A DNA stretch of 44,399 nt, taken from assembly GCA_012798535.1 (NCBI GenBank), contig JAAZMZ010000066.1, forward strand, positions 1 through 44,399. Direction: 5' to 3'. The notes under the pieces were generated by a model. That model ran no database searches. It was not told where the DNA came from and worked only from the letters and a program-made list of their open reading frames with translations. This stretch comes from Leptolinea sp. Lineage in GTDB: Bacteria > Chloroflexota > Anaerolineae > Anaerolineales > Anaerolineaceae. The position numbers and the translations under genes are program-made. The stretch's first letter is position 1. Every line of letters starts with the position of its first letter. Positions 1-8,822 of this stretch are shown piece after piece.

Positions 1-1194
1 ATCCATGATCATCTTGGCGATGCCGCGGTCCACATCATTGGTGTACCATTCGAGTTTGGAGTCTTTGTGCGGGGAGATGGCTCCGCCGGCTTTCACCCAG
101 CCTTCCACAGAAGCGCCGGTGGCGAAGTATTCGATGACGGCACGGGTTTCGGGGCGGTCATTGAACATGGCATAGATATCACCGGCCACCAGAACGGGGC
201 TTCCGTATTTGGGATCGATTCCGGGCAGATAGAAGAAGTCATAATCCACACCGGCTTTTGAATCCTCAGGGAAGAAGGTGGTGATGAAGTTGCCCTGTTT
301 GTGAAGCCAGCATTTCGGAGGATTCTCGAACATGGGTTTGGGTGAATCGCCAAAGGCGGTTGTGGCGATAGCCTTGCGGCCACCGTACACATTGCCTTCA
401 GTGAACCACAGGTCAGACATAACCTCAGCGGCTTTCTTGACTTCCGGTGATGAGAATTTCAATTCGCCTTTGACCCATTTGTCGTAGTTTTCCAGCGAGG
501 TGGTGCGGAGCATCAACTCTTCCATCCAGTCAGTTGCCGGCCAACCGGTGGCAGCGCCGGATTCAATACCCACACACCAGGGTGTATCTCCGTCGTCTTT
601 GATCTGTTTGGTCAGCGCCATCAGTTCGTCCCAGGTCTTGGGGACTTTATAACCGGCTTCGTCAAAGGCTTTCTTGGGATACCAGACGGCGCTCTTGCCG
701 TTCACACGGCCCCAGATGCCGGCCAGGATCTTGCCCTTGGGACCTTGCATGGTGCCCATGTCGATCCAGGATTGGATGTAGTTGGCCTGCAGTTTCTTCA
801 TGTCCATGAAGGTAGACAGGTCAATGACCTTGCCCTTTTTCACGAAGGATTCCAGGAGCCCCGGCTGCGGAAAATCGACGATATCAGGTGGATTGTCACC
901 TTCGATCGCGATGCCGATGGAGGCTTCGAATTCTTTGGAACCGGAATATTGAATATCGATACCGGTTTTTTCTTCAAAGCTCTTTATTGAATCGTCAAAT
1001 TTTACAGCATCATTATCGGTGAAGGGACCAGCCATGGTGACGACTTTGCCCTTCATTTTCCCTGCAAAGGCGTCATCGAGGGCATTTCCAGCCGCGGCGG
1101 GAGCAGGGGCAGCTGGCGTGGCCACTGGCGCACAGGACGCCAGGATCATGCCCAGGATGATTAATGTACTTAATATCGCAACAAAGCGCTTCAT
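1..1194 (-). CDS. aglE: AglE-like alpha-glucoside ABC transporter substrate-binding lipoprotein (C-terminus off the window)
   Basis: The reading frame opens at an ATG (complement of 1192-1194) behind AAGGAG and runs off the left edge, so the C-terminus is missing. The N-terminus is a lipoprotein signal peptide with lipobox LASC, followed by an Ala/Pro-rich linker typical of surface-anchored binding proteins. The mature part is a family 1 extracellular solute-binding protein. Stretches such as DIVDFPQPGLL, TPWCVGIESGAATGWPATDW and PPKCWLHKQGNF are those I associate with alpha-glucoside binding proteins of the AglE type. It would capture maltose, trehalose or sucrose-like sugars outside the membrane and hand them to permeases that should lie beyond the window. 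It follows a LacI gene on the same strand, probably its regulator. The exact sugar cannot be told from sequence. Confidence 0.85.
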   Translation of the reverse strand, partial: MKRFVAILSTLIILGMILASCAPVATPAAPAPAAAGNALDDAFAGKMKGKVVTMAGPFTDNDAVKFDDSIKSFEEKTGIDIQYSGSKEFEASIGIAIEGDNPPDIVDFPQPGLLESFVKKGKVIDLSTFMDMKKLQANYIQSWIDMGTMQGPKGKILAGIWGRVNGKSAVWYPKKAFDEAGYKVPKTWDELMALTKQIKDDGDTPWCVGIESGAATGWPATDWMEELMLRTTSLENYDKWVKGELKFSSPEVKKAAEVMSDLWFTEGNVYGGRKAIATTAFGDSPKPMFENPPKCWLHKQGNFITTFFPEDSKAGVDYDFFYLPGIDPKYGSPVLVAGDIYAMFNDRPETRAVIEYFATGASVEGWVKAGGAISPHKDSKLEWYTNDVDRGIAKMIMD

Positions 1195-1205
1195 GCTTTT
1201 CTCCT

Positions 1206-1248
1206 TATCGAACAATTGAAGTCTTTTTCTTTCCTTTTCTATCGAACA
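1206..1248. repeat. Two direct copies of TATCGAACA upstream of the AglE-like gene
   Basis: TATCGAACA occurs at 1206-1214 and again at 1240-1248, 34 bp apart, between the LacI gene and the binding-protein gene. The first copy sits just in front of the ribosome binding site. It could be a regulator binding site or chance; the copies are not palindromic, which argues against a LacI operator. Confidence 0.3.
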
Positions 1249-1284
1249 GAGACGATTAATTTCCTGCTGACCAATCACCTCCTC

Positions 1285-2289
1285 TCAAACAGTGCCTCGT
1301 TCTATAATTTCCAACGGGAGTTTTGAAATCTGAATGGTGCGGTTAGGATTATTGAGACGTGAAAGAAGCATTTCGACAGCAATTTCACCCGATTCGTCAA
1401 GATGCTGCCGGATGGTGGTCAGGTTGAAATATTCCGCCATATCCAGGTCATCGAAACCCATGACCGCCAGGTCTTCAGGTATGCGAAGGTTCAATTGCCG
1501 GGCGGCCTGAATAATGGATATAGCCTGCAGATCGGTAGCTGCGAAAACAGCCAGGGGAAGTTCCTGATTCTTGAGGAATTGAACCGCCTGTTCGCGCGTC
1601 TTGTTAATATCATACGGCGCAATCAGAATTTGGCAATCGGGTAAAGAAGCTCCGAGATGCACTAATTCTCGGCGAAAACCGTTCAAACGCAGTGAGATTG
1701 GATGGATACCATATTCGGCGGTGGAGGTATCGCCGACAAAAGCAAACCGGCGGTATCCTTTTTTATAAAGGTAACTGGCTGCCTGTTTTCCTCCATCCTC
1801 GTTGTCGATTTCCACACTGCATAAAAGGGAATGCGGATATTCAACCAGGACGGTTTCCAGGTGATGATCCAAAAGGCGTTCCACGTAACGGTCTTCCACT
1901 TCCAGTGAAAGAATGATCAATCCATCCAGATTACCGGTGAGGGGCAGGGTATCCAGATAACTGTTCAGGTGCTTGCTGTTGGTGACGGTGTAAATGACCA
2001 GTTCATAGGGCGTTGGCCCCAGAGCAGCCGCCACACCGCGCAGACGTTGGACGAAGGAAGGCGCGGTGAAGAACGGCGTGATCACCCCGATGCGTCGCTG
2101 GGTTCGAATGGCGCGCGCGCGCGCATCTGCCTTGGGGATGAAGCCCAGGGCATCGATGGCTTCCAGGACAGCCGCACGGGTTTCGGGTTTTACTTTTTCG
2201 AGGTTGTTGATGACACGCGAGACCGTAGCGATGCTGACATGAGCAACGGTGGCTACATCATAGATCGTGGGGGGAGAGTTTCGGGTCAA
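1285..2289 (-). CDS. LacI-family transcriptional regulator
   Basis: This is a full-length LacI/GalR repressor of 334 residues. The N-terminal helix-turn-helix (TIYDVATVAHVSIATVSRVI, residues 8-27) is followed by the hinge helix and a periplasmic-binding-protein-like effector domain (residues about 65-330, starting RIGVITPFF). The start is a TTG at 2289, because an in-frame stop lies only about 11 codons upstream and no ATG precedes the HTH. No clear Shine-Dalgarno is visible, so initiation is weakly defined. The next gene on the strand, 90 bp downstream, is the AglE-like binding protein, so the effector is probably an alpha-glucoside or a product of it. I see no textbook LacI palindrome close by. 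Confidence 0.9.
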   Translation of the reverse strand: MTRNSPPTIYDVATVAHVSIATVSRVINNLEKVKPETRAAVLEAIDALGFIPKADARARAIRTQRRIGVITPFFTAPSFVQRLRGVAAALGPTPYELVIYTVTNSKHLNSYLDTLPLTGNLDGLIILSLEVEDRYVERLLDHHLETVLVEYPHSLLCSVEIDNEDGGKQAASYLYKKGYRRFAFVGDTSTAEYGIHPISLRLNGFRRELVHLGASLPDCQILIAPYDINKTREQAVQFLKNQELPLAVFAATDLQAISIIQAARQLNLRIPEDLAVMGFDDLDMAEYFNLTTIRQHLDESGEIAVEMLLSRLNNPNRTIQISKLPLEIIERGTV

Positions 2290-2686
2290 AGGGGATTTGA
2301 GAAGTAACTGAATATACTTTTATGAAAGGACTTACATATTTCATAATACAGATATTTCCCTTTGGAGTCAATAGGCAATTTGAAAATTTAAGGAAAGAAT
2401 TCAATGTAAGCCGGAGTTACATGCCGGGAGAGGGAACAATCGCTCAATATCCGCCACCGGCTACCGGTAAGAAGGCTCTGCGCGGGCAAAAATATGACCC
2501 GAGAATGCCAATAACGAAACAGGTGAGAAGTGGGATCAGGCCTGCCAGCGGGTATAGAACTGCCGGGATGCTCATTGTGATTGTTTGGAGGGCGCGTTTC
2601 CGGTTTCCCCTGCGCATATGAGGCTGTTGCGGTACAATTTTCCTGGAAATACGCGGCTGATCAAACGATTTTTCGGGGAGTGAAGC
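2290..2686. other. Intergenic region between LacI and the CobW-type GTPase
   Basis: This 397-bp gap holds the promoters of the two divergent genes. The only clear structure is the TTATGAAA/TTTCATAA inverted repeat at 2320-2346. A hydrophobic minus-strand frame (about 2444-2617) is present but lacks a ribosome binding site, and I do not call it. TACAAT at 2633-2638 could be the -10 of the GTPase gene; its -35 is poor. Confidence 0.5.
2320..2346. promoter_or_regulatory. Inverted repeat TTATGAAA-N11-TTTCATAA, possible operator
   Basis: Perfect 8-bp arms at 2320-2327 and 2339-2346 are separated by 11 bp, about 30 bp upstream of the LacI start codon. The wide spacing suits two half-sites on one face of the helix (19-bp centre-to-centre) rather than a classical LacI palindrome. 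It could be an autoregulatory or global-regulator site. Confidence 0.3.
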
Positions 2687-3775
2687 ATGCAGGTGCATCT
2701 TGTGGGGGGATTTCTGGGAAGCGGGAAATCTACAGCCATTGCCATGGCCTGCAAGGCTCTTGCAGAAAGAAAAATCACCGCGGGTGTGGTCACCAATGAT
2801 CTGGGAAGATATCTGGTAGATACCGCATTCTTTGACGCGCAGAAGATACCGGCCGTGCAGGTAACCGGTGGCTGCTTATGCAGTCAATATGACGATCTGC
2901 TAATTAAGCTAGACCGGTTGAAGCGCGCCGTTCAACCGGAAGTGATCTTTATCGAAACCGTGGGGTGCAGCGCCGATCTGGTGGCGGCGGTTATCAAACC
3001 ACTACTGGAAGTCCGCGGCCCCCATGATGGGAACATCACCTTCAGCGTATTCGCCGATACACGTCTGCTCTCGCTGTGGGCTTCCGGTGAGAGCGTGCCT
3101 TTCAGTAACAAGGTTATGTATCTGTACGGCCGGCAGATGGAAGAAGCCGGATTGATCGTGCTAAATAAGCGCGATCTGGTCTCACCGGGGCGCGCCCGGC
3201 AAGCGTTGGAAGATGCACGCAGCCGCTTCCCCGCCAAACAAATCGCCCTGCAGAACTCGCTGGATCCATTGCAGATCGATATCTGGCTGGATGAACTGGA
3301 CGCCCTTTCCAGACGGTCCACACCGTTGAACTCACTGCAACTGGAATACAACCATTACGCGGAAGGCCGCTCTGCCCTGGGCTGGCTGGATGTCAACCTG
3401 GATTTCACATCCCAATCCATATCCAACCACCGACCGATGGTTATTGATTGGATCACCGCACTCGAAAGAGAATTCCGCCAGCGCAATATCGGGTTGGGAC
3501 ACCTGAAAATGATGGTGAAAGCCGGAAAAACTGATGCCAGAGTCAGCCTGACAACTGGTGACGCCGCTGGCTGGCGGGCGCAGGTGCCCGATCTGCGCTG
3601 CCGGGAAATGCACGCGCTTGTCAATATCCGGGCTGAGGCTGATCCCACTCTGTTGCGCGAACTGGTACAGCAGACGGCGCAATCCGCCGCGGGCAGGGCG
3701 GAATCGCAGGTTGAAGAGAAGGAAACGGAGGTTTTTCGGCCGGATTATCCCAAACCCAAACGCCGCGTTCCCTGA
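2687..3775 (+). CDS. CobW/COG0523 family G3E GTPase, putative metal chaperone
   Basis: The protein has 362 residues. A P-loop at the extreme N-terminus (GGFLGSGKST, residues 7-16), VTGGCLC near residue 64 and the NKRDLV guanine-specificity motif near residue 160 identify a G3E-family GTPase of the CobW/COG0523 group. These proteins insert or deliver metals (Zn, Co, Ni) to enzymes. The usual CxCC metal motif is reduced to CLC here (GGCLCSQYDD), so metal handling may differ. The start ATG at 2687 follows GGGGAG with good spacing. The C-terminal third is more diverged, and the last 30 residues are charged and probably disordered. glpX follows 64 bp downstream on the same strand, but nothing in the sequence names the client enzyme. 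Confidence 0.8.
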   Translation: MQVHLVGGFLGSGKSTAIAMACKALAERKITAGVVTNDLGRYLVDTAFFDAQKIPAVQVTGGCLCSQYDDLLIKLDRLKRAVQPEVIFIETVGCSADLVAAVIKPLLEVRGPHDGNITFSVFADTRLLSLWASGESVPFSNKVMYLYGRQMEEAGLIVLNKRDLVSPGRARQALEDARSRFPAKQIALQNSLDPLQIDIWLDELDALSRRSTPLNSLQLEYNHYAEGRSALGWLDVNLDFTSQSISNHRPMVIDWITALEREFRQRNIGLGHLKMMVKAGKTDARVSLTTGDAAGWRAQVPDLRCREMHALVNIRAEADPTLLRELVQQTAQSAAGRAESQVEEKETEVFRPDYPKPKRRVP

Positions 3776-3781
3776 TTATAC

Positions 3782-3797
3782 GTATGTACGGACATAC
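3782..3797. promoter_or_regulatory. Palindrome GTATGT-ACGG-ACATAC upstream of glpX
   Basis: Six-bp arms with a 4-bp centre lie between the CobW-type gene and glpX. CATAAT at 3808-3813 could be a -10 box, which would put the palindrome over the -35 region. This suggests a repressor operator for glpX, but the -35 hexamer is poor and the call is tentative. Confidence 0.35.
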
Positions 3798-3839
3798 TAA
3801 AATATGTCATAATACTGGTAGGGTGAGGAGGAAGAGAAT

Positions 3840-4832
3840 ATGATGATGACCAAGGATAAACCAACCCGCAATATGGCGTTGGAGTTGGTGCGGGTTACGG
3901 AGGCGGCAGCTCTGGCCGCCGGCCGGTATATGGGCCGCGGTAATAAAGAGAAGGCCGATAAAGCCGCTGTGGATGCCATGCGGCTGATCATGAATACCAT
4001 CCCGATGGCCGGTGTTGTGGTCATCGGGGAAGGGGAAAAGGATGAAGCCCCCATGCTTTTTAACGGGGAAACACTGGGCGCGGGAGATTTCCCGCAGGTG
4101 GATATTGCCGTCGATCCCATAGACGGCACCCGTCCCCTGGCGAACGGCCTCAATAACTCCATTGCCACAGTGGCTGTTGCTCCGCGGGGGACGATGTTTG
4201 ATCCCGGACCTTTCCTTTACATGAACAAAATCGCCGTCGGACGGGAAGCCAAAGGAGTGATCGACATCAATGCGCCGGTAAAGGACAATTTGAAAAAAAT
4301 AGCCCGTGCCAAAGGAGCGGATCTGGAGGACCTGACCGTGGTCATACTGGACCGATCGCGCCATGCCGGATTGATCTCCGAAGTGCGCGCCTGCGGAGCG
4401 CGTATCCGGCAGATCCCGGATGGTGATGTGGCCGGTGCGCTGATGACCGCCTGGCCTGATTCTCACATTGATGTCTTAATGGGCATCGGCGGTACACCTG
4501 AAGGTGTACTGGCCGCCTGCGCGCTGCGTGCCATGGATGGCAACATCCAGGGAAAACTGGTAGTGCGCAATGACGATGAACGCCGCCGCGGAGAAGAGAT
4601 GGGATACGACCTGGACCGCGTATTGACCATGGATGACCTGGTCTCATCAGAAGATGTCTTTTTCGCCGCCACCGGAATCACCAACGGCGACCTGCTGCAA
4701 GGTGTGAGTTATTTTAAAGATGGCGCACGCACCGACAGTCTGGTGATGCGCGGATTGACCGGAACCGTGCGGCAGATCATCTCTACCCACCGTCTGGAGA
4801 AACTGGCCCAGATCAGCCCGATACATTATTAA
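3840..4832 (+). CDS. glpX: Class II fructose-1,6-bisphosphatase GlpX
   Basis: GlpX hydrolyses fructose 1,6-bisphosphate to fructose 6-phosphate in gluconeogenesis; the sedoheptulose bisphosphate activity seen in some family members cannot be judged here. The 330-residue protein has the family's GEGEKDEAPM, the metal-binding DPIDGTRPLANG (residues near 97) and GIGGTPEGVLAACAL. Length and motif order are normal. Translation likely begins at the ATG at 3840 behind GAGGAGG; two more ATG codons follow at once (MMM). It may be co-transcribed with the CobW-type gene or use its own promoter in the 64-bp gap. Its stop lies only 11 bp from the convergent kdpE stop, so no separate terminator fits between them. 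Confidence 0.95.
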   Translation: MMMTKDKPTRNMALELVRVTEAAALAAGRYMGRGNKEKADKAAVDAMRLIMNTIPMAGVVVIGEGEKDEAPMLFNGETLGAGDFPQVDIAVDPIDGTRPLANGLNNSIATVAVAPRGTMFDPGPFLYMNKIAVGREAKGVIDINAPVKDNLKKIARAKGADLEDLTVVILDRSRHAGLISEVRACGARIRQIPDGDVAGALMTAWPDSHIDVLMGIGGTPEGVLAACALRAMDGNIQGKLVVRNDDERRRGEEMGYDLDRVLTMDDLVSSEDVFFAATGITNGDLLQGVSYFKDGARTDSLVMRGLTGTVRQIISTHRLEKLAQISPIHY

Positions 4833-4843
4833 AGCCAATTGGT

Positions 4844-5533
4844 TCAATCCTTTGAATTTAGCCGGTAACCCACTCCCAGTTCGGTCAATATATAGTCGGG
4901 TTTTGAAGGATTCGCCTCGATTTTGCGGCGTAGATTGGCGATATTGACCCGCAAAAGACGGTCCTCATCTTCATACACGGTTCCCCAGACCTGGTGGATC
5001 AGATGACGATGCGTCATTACTTTTCCGGCATTCTGTGCCAGGGCTTTCAACAGATCAAATTCGGTTGGAGTTAATGTGATCTCTTTCCCATTTAGGATCA
5101 CTTTATGCCGCGCCAGATCGATGGTCAAACCACCGATTGTATAGGTTGCACTTCCTTCAGGGGTGACGATCCTGCGCATTACCACACGGATTCTGGCCAG
5201 AAGCTCTCCGACTCCGAATGGTTTGGTAAGGTAATCATCAGCACCGGCATCCAGGGCCAATATCTTGTCCTGCTCCTGATTTCTTACAGAAAGAATTATG
5301 ACCGGTATTTGACTCCACTTGCGCAGCCGCCGGGTTACTTCCACACCATCCAGATCAGGTAATTTCAGGTCCAGAATGACCAGATCGGGCCGGCAGTTGA
5401 CGGCCATTTGCAGGGCTTCATTTCCGGTTTGAGCTTCAAAAATGGAATAGCCATGAACCGATAGAGATGCCCGCAGGAATCTTCGAATTTCAATCTCGTC
5501 ATCTACCACCAGTATTCGCAGACTCTCATCCAA
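4844..5533 (-). CDS. kdpE: KdpE response regulator
   Basis: An OmpR-family response regulator of 229 residues. The receiver domain carries the acidic pocket (DDE, residues 11-13), the phosphoacceptor Asp55 (VILDLKLPD) and the conserved Lys in LTKPFG. The C-terminal winged helix (about 130-226) ends with RVNIANLRRKIE and GVGYRL, typical of KdpE. It activates kdp transcription when phosphorylated by KdpD. The start is a TTG at 5533; AGGAG lies nine bases upstream, overlapping the end of kdpD, and no ATG in frame precedes the receiver. It is the last gene of the kdp operon. Confidence 0.95.
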   Translation of the reverse strand: MDESLRILVVDDEIEIRRFLRASLSVHGYSIFEAQTGNEALQMAVNCRPDLVILDLKLPDLDGVEVTRRLRKWSQIPVIILSVRNQEQDKILALDAGADDYLTKPFGVGELLARIRVVMRRIVTPEGSATYTIGGLTIDLARHKVILNGKEITLTPTEFDLLKALAQNAGKVMTHRHLIHQVWGTVYEDEDRLLRVNIANLRRKIEANPSKPDYILTELGVGYRLNSKD

Positions 5534-5539
5534 GGCACA

Positions 5540-8233
5540 TCACTCCTGCGAATCAGTTACCTGCAGGGGGATTGAGATCACTATTCGTAATCCCCCTTCT
5601 TTCCGGTTCTCTGCCCAGATTTTCCCATTATGAGCTTCCACAATTCCGCGGCAGATTGAAAGACCAAGTCCACTACCCGAAGATGCTCCAATCTTGCTTC
5701 CGCGATAGAACTTCTCGAATATTTTGTCAATTTCTGCCGGCGGAACACCCGGACCAGAATCATCGACGCAGATCCTGAATTCCTTCTTCCTGAGTTCGGT
5801 CAGAATTTTAATTCCCGATCCTGGCGGAGAAAATTTAAGTGCATTATCCAGCAAATTCACCAGAGCCTGTCCGATCAGGACGGAATCAATATTTACAGAA
5901 GGGAAATCGTCCGGGATCACTACATCCACCTGTCTGCCATCCAGGCGGTTTTCCATTTGATTCAATACAGCACCGATCAAATCCTGCATATCCACCATGC
6001 TGCAGTTCAATTTCACAGACCCTGCCTGAATGCGGGTCATATCCAATAAATTACCCACCAGTTGATTCAACTGCCGGGTTTGTGTGGCTGCTGAGTGGAT
6101 TAATTCCAGGCGTGTATCGTGATCCAGCCGGGTTTCTCCTCCTTTTTCACTTTCGTCTTCCTCCAGACTGGATAATACACCCATGATCGAAGATAACGGC
6201 GTGCGTAATTCATGGGATATCGAGTTCAGCAGAGCGGATTGTAAACGTTCCGTGGTGCGTAGAGATTCTGCCTGGCTGGCCTGTTCCGCAAATACAGCCC
6301 TCTCGATTGCCAGAGCCGCGAGGTTGGTATAGTTTTCGAGCAAAAGGCGGTCATTGATGCGAGATAGACGGTCTTTGGATGATGATTTTATCCCCATTAC
6401 ACCGACTATTCCATGCGAGGTTAATAGAGGTAAACATTGCAACATGGATGCGGGAAGGGTCTCTGTTCCCTCACCGGCCGCCTGCCGGTTAAGAAAAGCC
6501 CATTCCGCCACTGCCATATCGTTTTTGTCAAGAGAATAATCTTTGGTAGTTTTCCGGATGACCAGCGCAGAGTCTTTGGGTAGCAAAATTGCCACGTTAC
6601 ATTCAAATAATTGTCCAAGATTTTTCACCACCACATTCAGTACGTCATCCAGATCTACAGCCGCAGTGAGTTCCTTACTCAGGGAGTTCAACGCCCGGGC
6701 ATTGGTTTCCCTTTTTCTCAGTTGATCCAATTGATCGCGCAATTGAGATGCAGAGGAACTGATAATCAATCCCACGCCCAGTAAGCCAGCGAAAGTCAAA
6801 ATGTATTCGGTGTCGGCTACGGCAAAAGAATATTTCGGGTGAATGAAGAAAAAGTCAAAAACCAGCACGCTAACCATGGAAGCCAAAATGGACGGCCCTC
6901 TGCCCAGATAGAGTGCAGAAACGACCACGGCGGCCAGATAAAACATCACCAGGTTGGTAGGCTCCAGGTCCTCAAAAAAAAACGCGTTAATAATGGAGAC
7001 CAGTCCCACCAACAAAAGGCTTCGAAAATAGCGATCCCAGCGCCTGTGGAAGAACCGGCTGGTTGGCGGCAGTGAAATGGGCTGGCTTTGTGTTTCGCTG
7101 ATCACATAAATATCGATGGTTCCGCTTTCACGAATGATTTGATCAACGACAGACCCCCCTCTTAATAATTCAAACCAGCGCGGGCGTAACGGTTTGCCGG
7201 CGATAATTTTCGTAATATTATTCTTTCTCGCAAAATCCAGGACTGCCTGAGCGACAGTTGTTCCGGAAAGATATTCAATATGAGCTCCCAGTTGTTCCGC
7301 TAGGCTTAAATTGCGGACAATCCGTTCCTGGTTTTCGGATGGCATATGCGTATGCCCGGGTGTCTCGACAAATGCCACAATCCACTGGGCATCCAGGTCA
7401 TCCGATAATTTTCTGCCAGCGCGGATCAGTCTCTCACCCAATGGATGAGAGCTGATGCAAACCAGAATACGGTCCGCGGCTGGCCAGGGACCTGCGATTG
7501 ATTCATCCCGCATATAGGATCGCATCTGCGTATCCACGCGTTCAGCAGCACGCCGCAGGCTTATCTCTCGCAATGCGGTCAAATTTCCTTTGCGGAAGAA
7601 TTTTTCGATCGCCCGAATGGCCTGATCGGGAATGTAGACCTTCCCATCTTGTAGACGTTGGATCAGCTCATCCGGCGGGAGGTCGATTACCTCTATCTCA
7701 CTGGCTTCGTCCAGCAACCTGTCCGGTACGGTCTCTCTCACCGTAATTCCCGTGATCTGATGAACGATGTCAACCATGCTTTCAAAGTGTTGAATATTGA
7801 CAGTCGTATACACATCGATACCGGCTGCCAGGAACTCCTCCACATCATTGTATCGTCTCGGGTGTCGTGATCCGGGAATGTTAGTGTGCGCCAGTTCATC
7901 CACAATGACCAGAGATGGATTCCGTTTTAGAATGGCATCAATATCCATCTCGGTAAATGCAGCCCCGTGATACGTCATTTGTTTCCGGGGAATGATCTCC
8001 AAACCGGTCAGTTTGGCTTCTGTATCTCGTCGACCGTGGGTTTCAATGAATCCGATCACTACATCGATCTTCTGGTCTTTTCGTTGTTGAGCCGCCTCCA
8101 GCATGGCATACGTCTTGCCAACACCGGCAGCGTAACCCAGAAAGATCTTTAATTTACCTTTCCGGTTTTGAGACTCTTCAGATTGAATTTTTGCCAGAAG
8201 AACATCTGGATTTGGGCGGACAAGATCATTCAT
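5540..8233 (-). CDS. kdpD: KdpD sensor histidine kinase
   Basis: Full-length KdpD, 897 residues. The N-terminal KdpD domain has a P-loop (GYAAGVGKTYAML, near residue 33) and is followed by a universal-stress-protein-like domain (about 250-375). Then come four closely spaced transmembrane segments (DUF4118, about 400-500), a GAF-like region (about 530-655), the dimerisation/phosphoacceptor helix with His674 (SHELRTP) and an HATPase domain with DSGPGVPP and GSGLGLSICRGIV. It senses low potassium or turgor and phosphorylates KdpE. The ATG at 8233 lies 11 bp after kdpC with only a weak ribosome binding site, so translational coupling is likely. Confidence 0.96.
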   Translation of the reverse strand: MNDLVRPNPDVLLAKIQSEESQNRKGKLKIFLGYAAGVGKTYAMLEAAQQRKDQKIDVVIGFIETHGRRDTEAKLTGLEIIPRKQMTYHGAAFTEMDIDAILKRNPSLVIVDELAHTNIPGSRHPRRYNDVEEFLAAGIDVYTTVNIQHFESMVDIVHQITGITVRETVPDRLLDEASEIEVIDLPPDELIQRLQDGKVYIPDQAIRAIEKFFRKGNLTALREISLRRAAERVDTQMRSYMRDESIAGPWPAADRILVCISSHPLGERLIRAGRKLSDDLDAQWIVAFVETPGHTHMPSENQERIVRNLSLAEQLGAHIEYLSGTTVAQAVLDFARKNNITKIIAGKPLRPRWFELLRGGSVVDQIIRESGTIDIYVISETQSQPISLPPTSRFFHRRWDRYFRSLLLVGLVSIINAFFFEDLEPTNLVMFYLAAVVVSALYLGRGPSILASMVSVLVFDFFFIHPKYSFAVADTEYILTFAGLLGVGLIISSSASQLRDQLDQLRKRETNARALNSLSKELTAAVDLDDVLNVVVKNLGQLFECNVAILLPKDSALVIRKTTKDYSLDKNDMAVAEWAFLNRQAAGEGTETLPASMLQCLPLLTSHGIVGVMGIKSSSKDRLSRINDRLLLENYTNLAALAIERAVFAEQASQAESLRTTERLQSALLNSISHELRTPLSSIMGVLSSLEEDESEKGGETRLDHDTRLELIHSAATQTRQLNQLVGNLLDMTRIQAGSVKLNCSMVDMQDLIGAVLNQMENRLDGRQVDVVIPDDFPSVNIDSVLIGQALVNLLDNALKFSPPGSGIKILTELRKKEFRICVDDSGPGVPPAEIDKIFEKFYRGSKIGASSGSGLGLSICRGIVEAHNGKIWAENRKEGGLRIVISIPLQVTDSQE

Positions 8234-8244
8234 ATATTTATTAT

Positions 8245-8820
8245 CTATTTTACTGAGTCAAGAGCCAGATTGAGCATCAGAACATTCACCCTGGGTTCGC
8301 CAAAGAGTTTCAGGAATGGGCGTTCGATGTGTGATTCCACCATACTTCTCACCTGACTTTCTGGCAAACCGCGGGAGAGTGCAACGCGGTGGGCTTGATA
8401 GAAGGCGGCTTCAGGGCTGATATGGGGATCAAGACCACTGGCAGAAGCCGTCAGCAGATCAACAGGAACCGGCTGGCTGTTTGCAGTATCCTCAGAGGTG
8501 ATCCGGTTAAACCGATCAGTCACCTGTTGGGTTAATGTTTTGTTCAAAACACTCAAATTCGAACCACCTGAAGCACCTGCATTGTATGGATAGCCACCTG
8601 TGGCAGATGGACGTCCCCAGAAGTAACCCAGCTCCTGGAATGACTGCCCGATGTTTTGTGAACCAACGGCCGTACCGTTTGAATCTCTGATGATACTGCC
8701 GTTCGCCTGCCATGGGAAGAAAACCTGTGCTATCCCTGTGATGAATAATGGATAAATCACACCGGTAATTATGATAAATAAACCAAAGAAAACCATAGCT
8801 GAACGCAATAATTTTTTCAT
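8245..8820 (-). CDS. kdpC: KdpC, potassium-transporting ATPase subunit C
   Basis: KdpC has one N-terminal membrane helix (residues about 5-27) and an extracytoplasmic domain that stabilises the KdpAB pump. Family motifs are clear: NIGQSF, YFWGRPSA, SGLDPHISPEAA and the C-terminal GEPRVNVLMLNLAL. I place the start at ATG 8820 because AGGA lies six bases upstream. A TTG two codons earlier (8826), which overlaps the stop of the preceding small ORF, is the alternative. The 191-residue length is normal. Confidence 0.93.
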   Translation of the reverse strand: MKKLLRSAMVFFGLFIIITGVIYPLFITGIAQVFFPWQANGSIIRDSNGTAVGSQNIGQSFQELGYFWGRPSATGGYPYNAGASGGSNLSVLNKTLTQQVTDRFNRITSEDTANSQPVPVDLLTASASGLDPHISPEAAFYQAHRVALSRGLPESQVRSMVESHIERPFLKLFGEPRVNVLMLNLALDSVK

Positions 8821-8822
8821 TT

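Noticed and set aside
2444-2617. Hydrophobic minus-strand reading frame that could encode a small membrane protein (from about 2617 or 2575).
   Set aside because: No ribosome binding site at either Met and no recognisable family; it overlaps the control region of two divergent genes.
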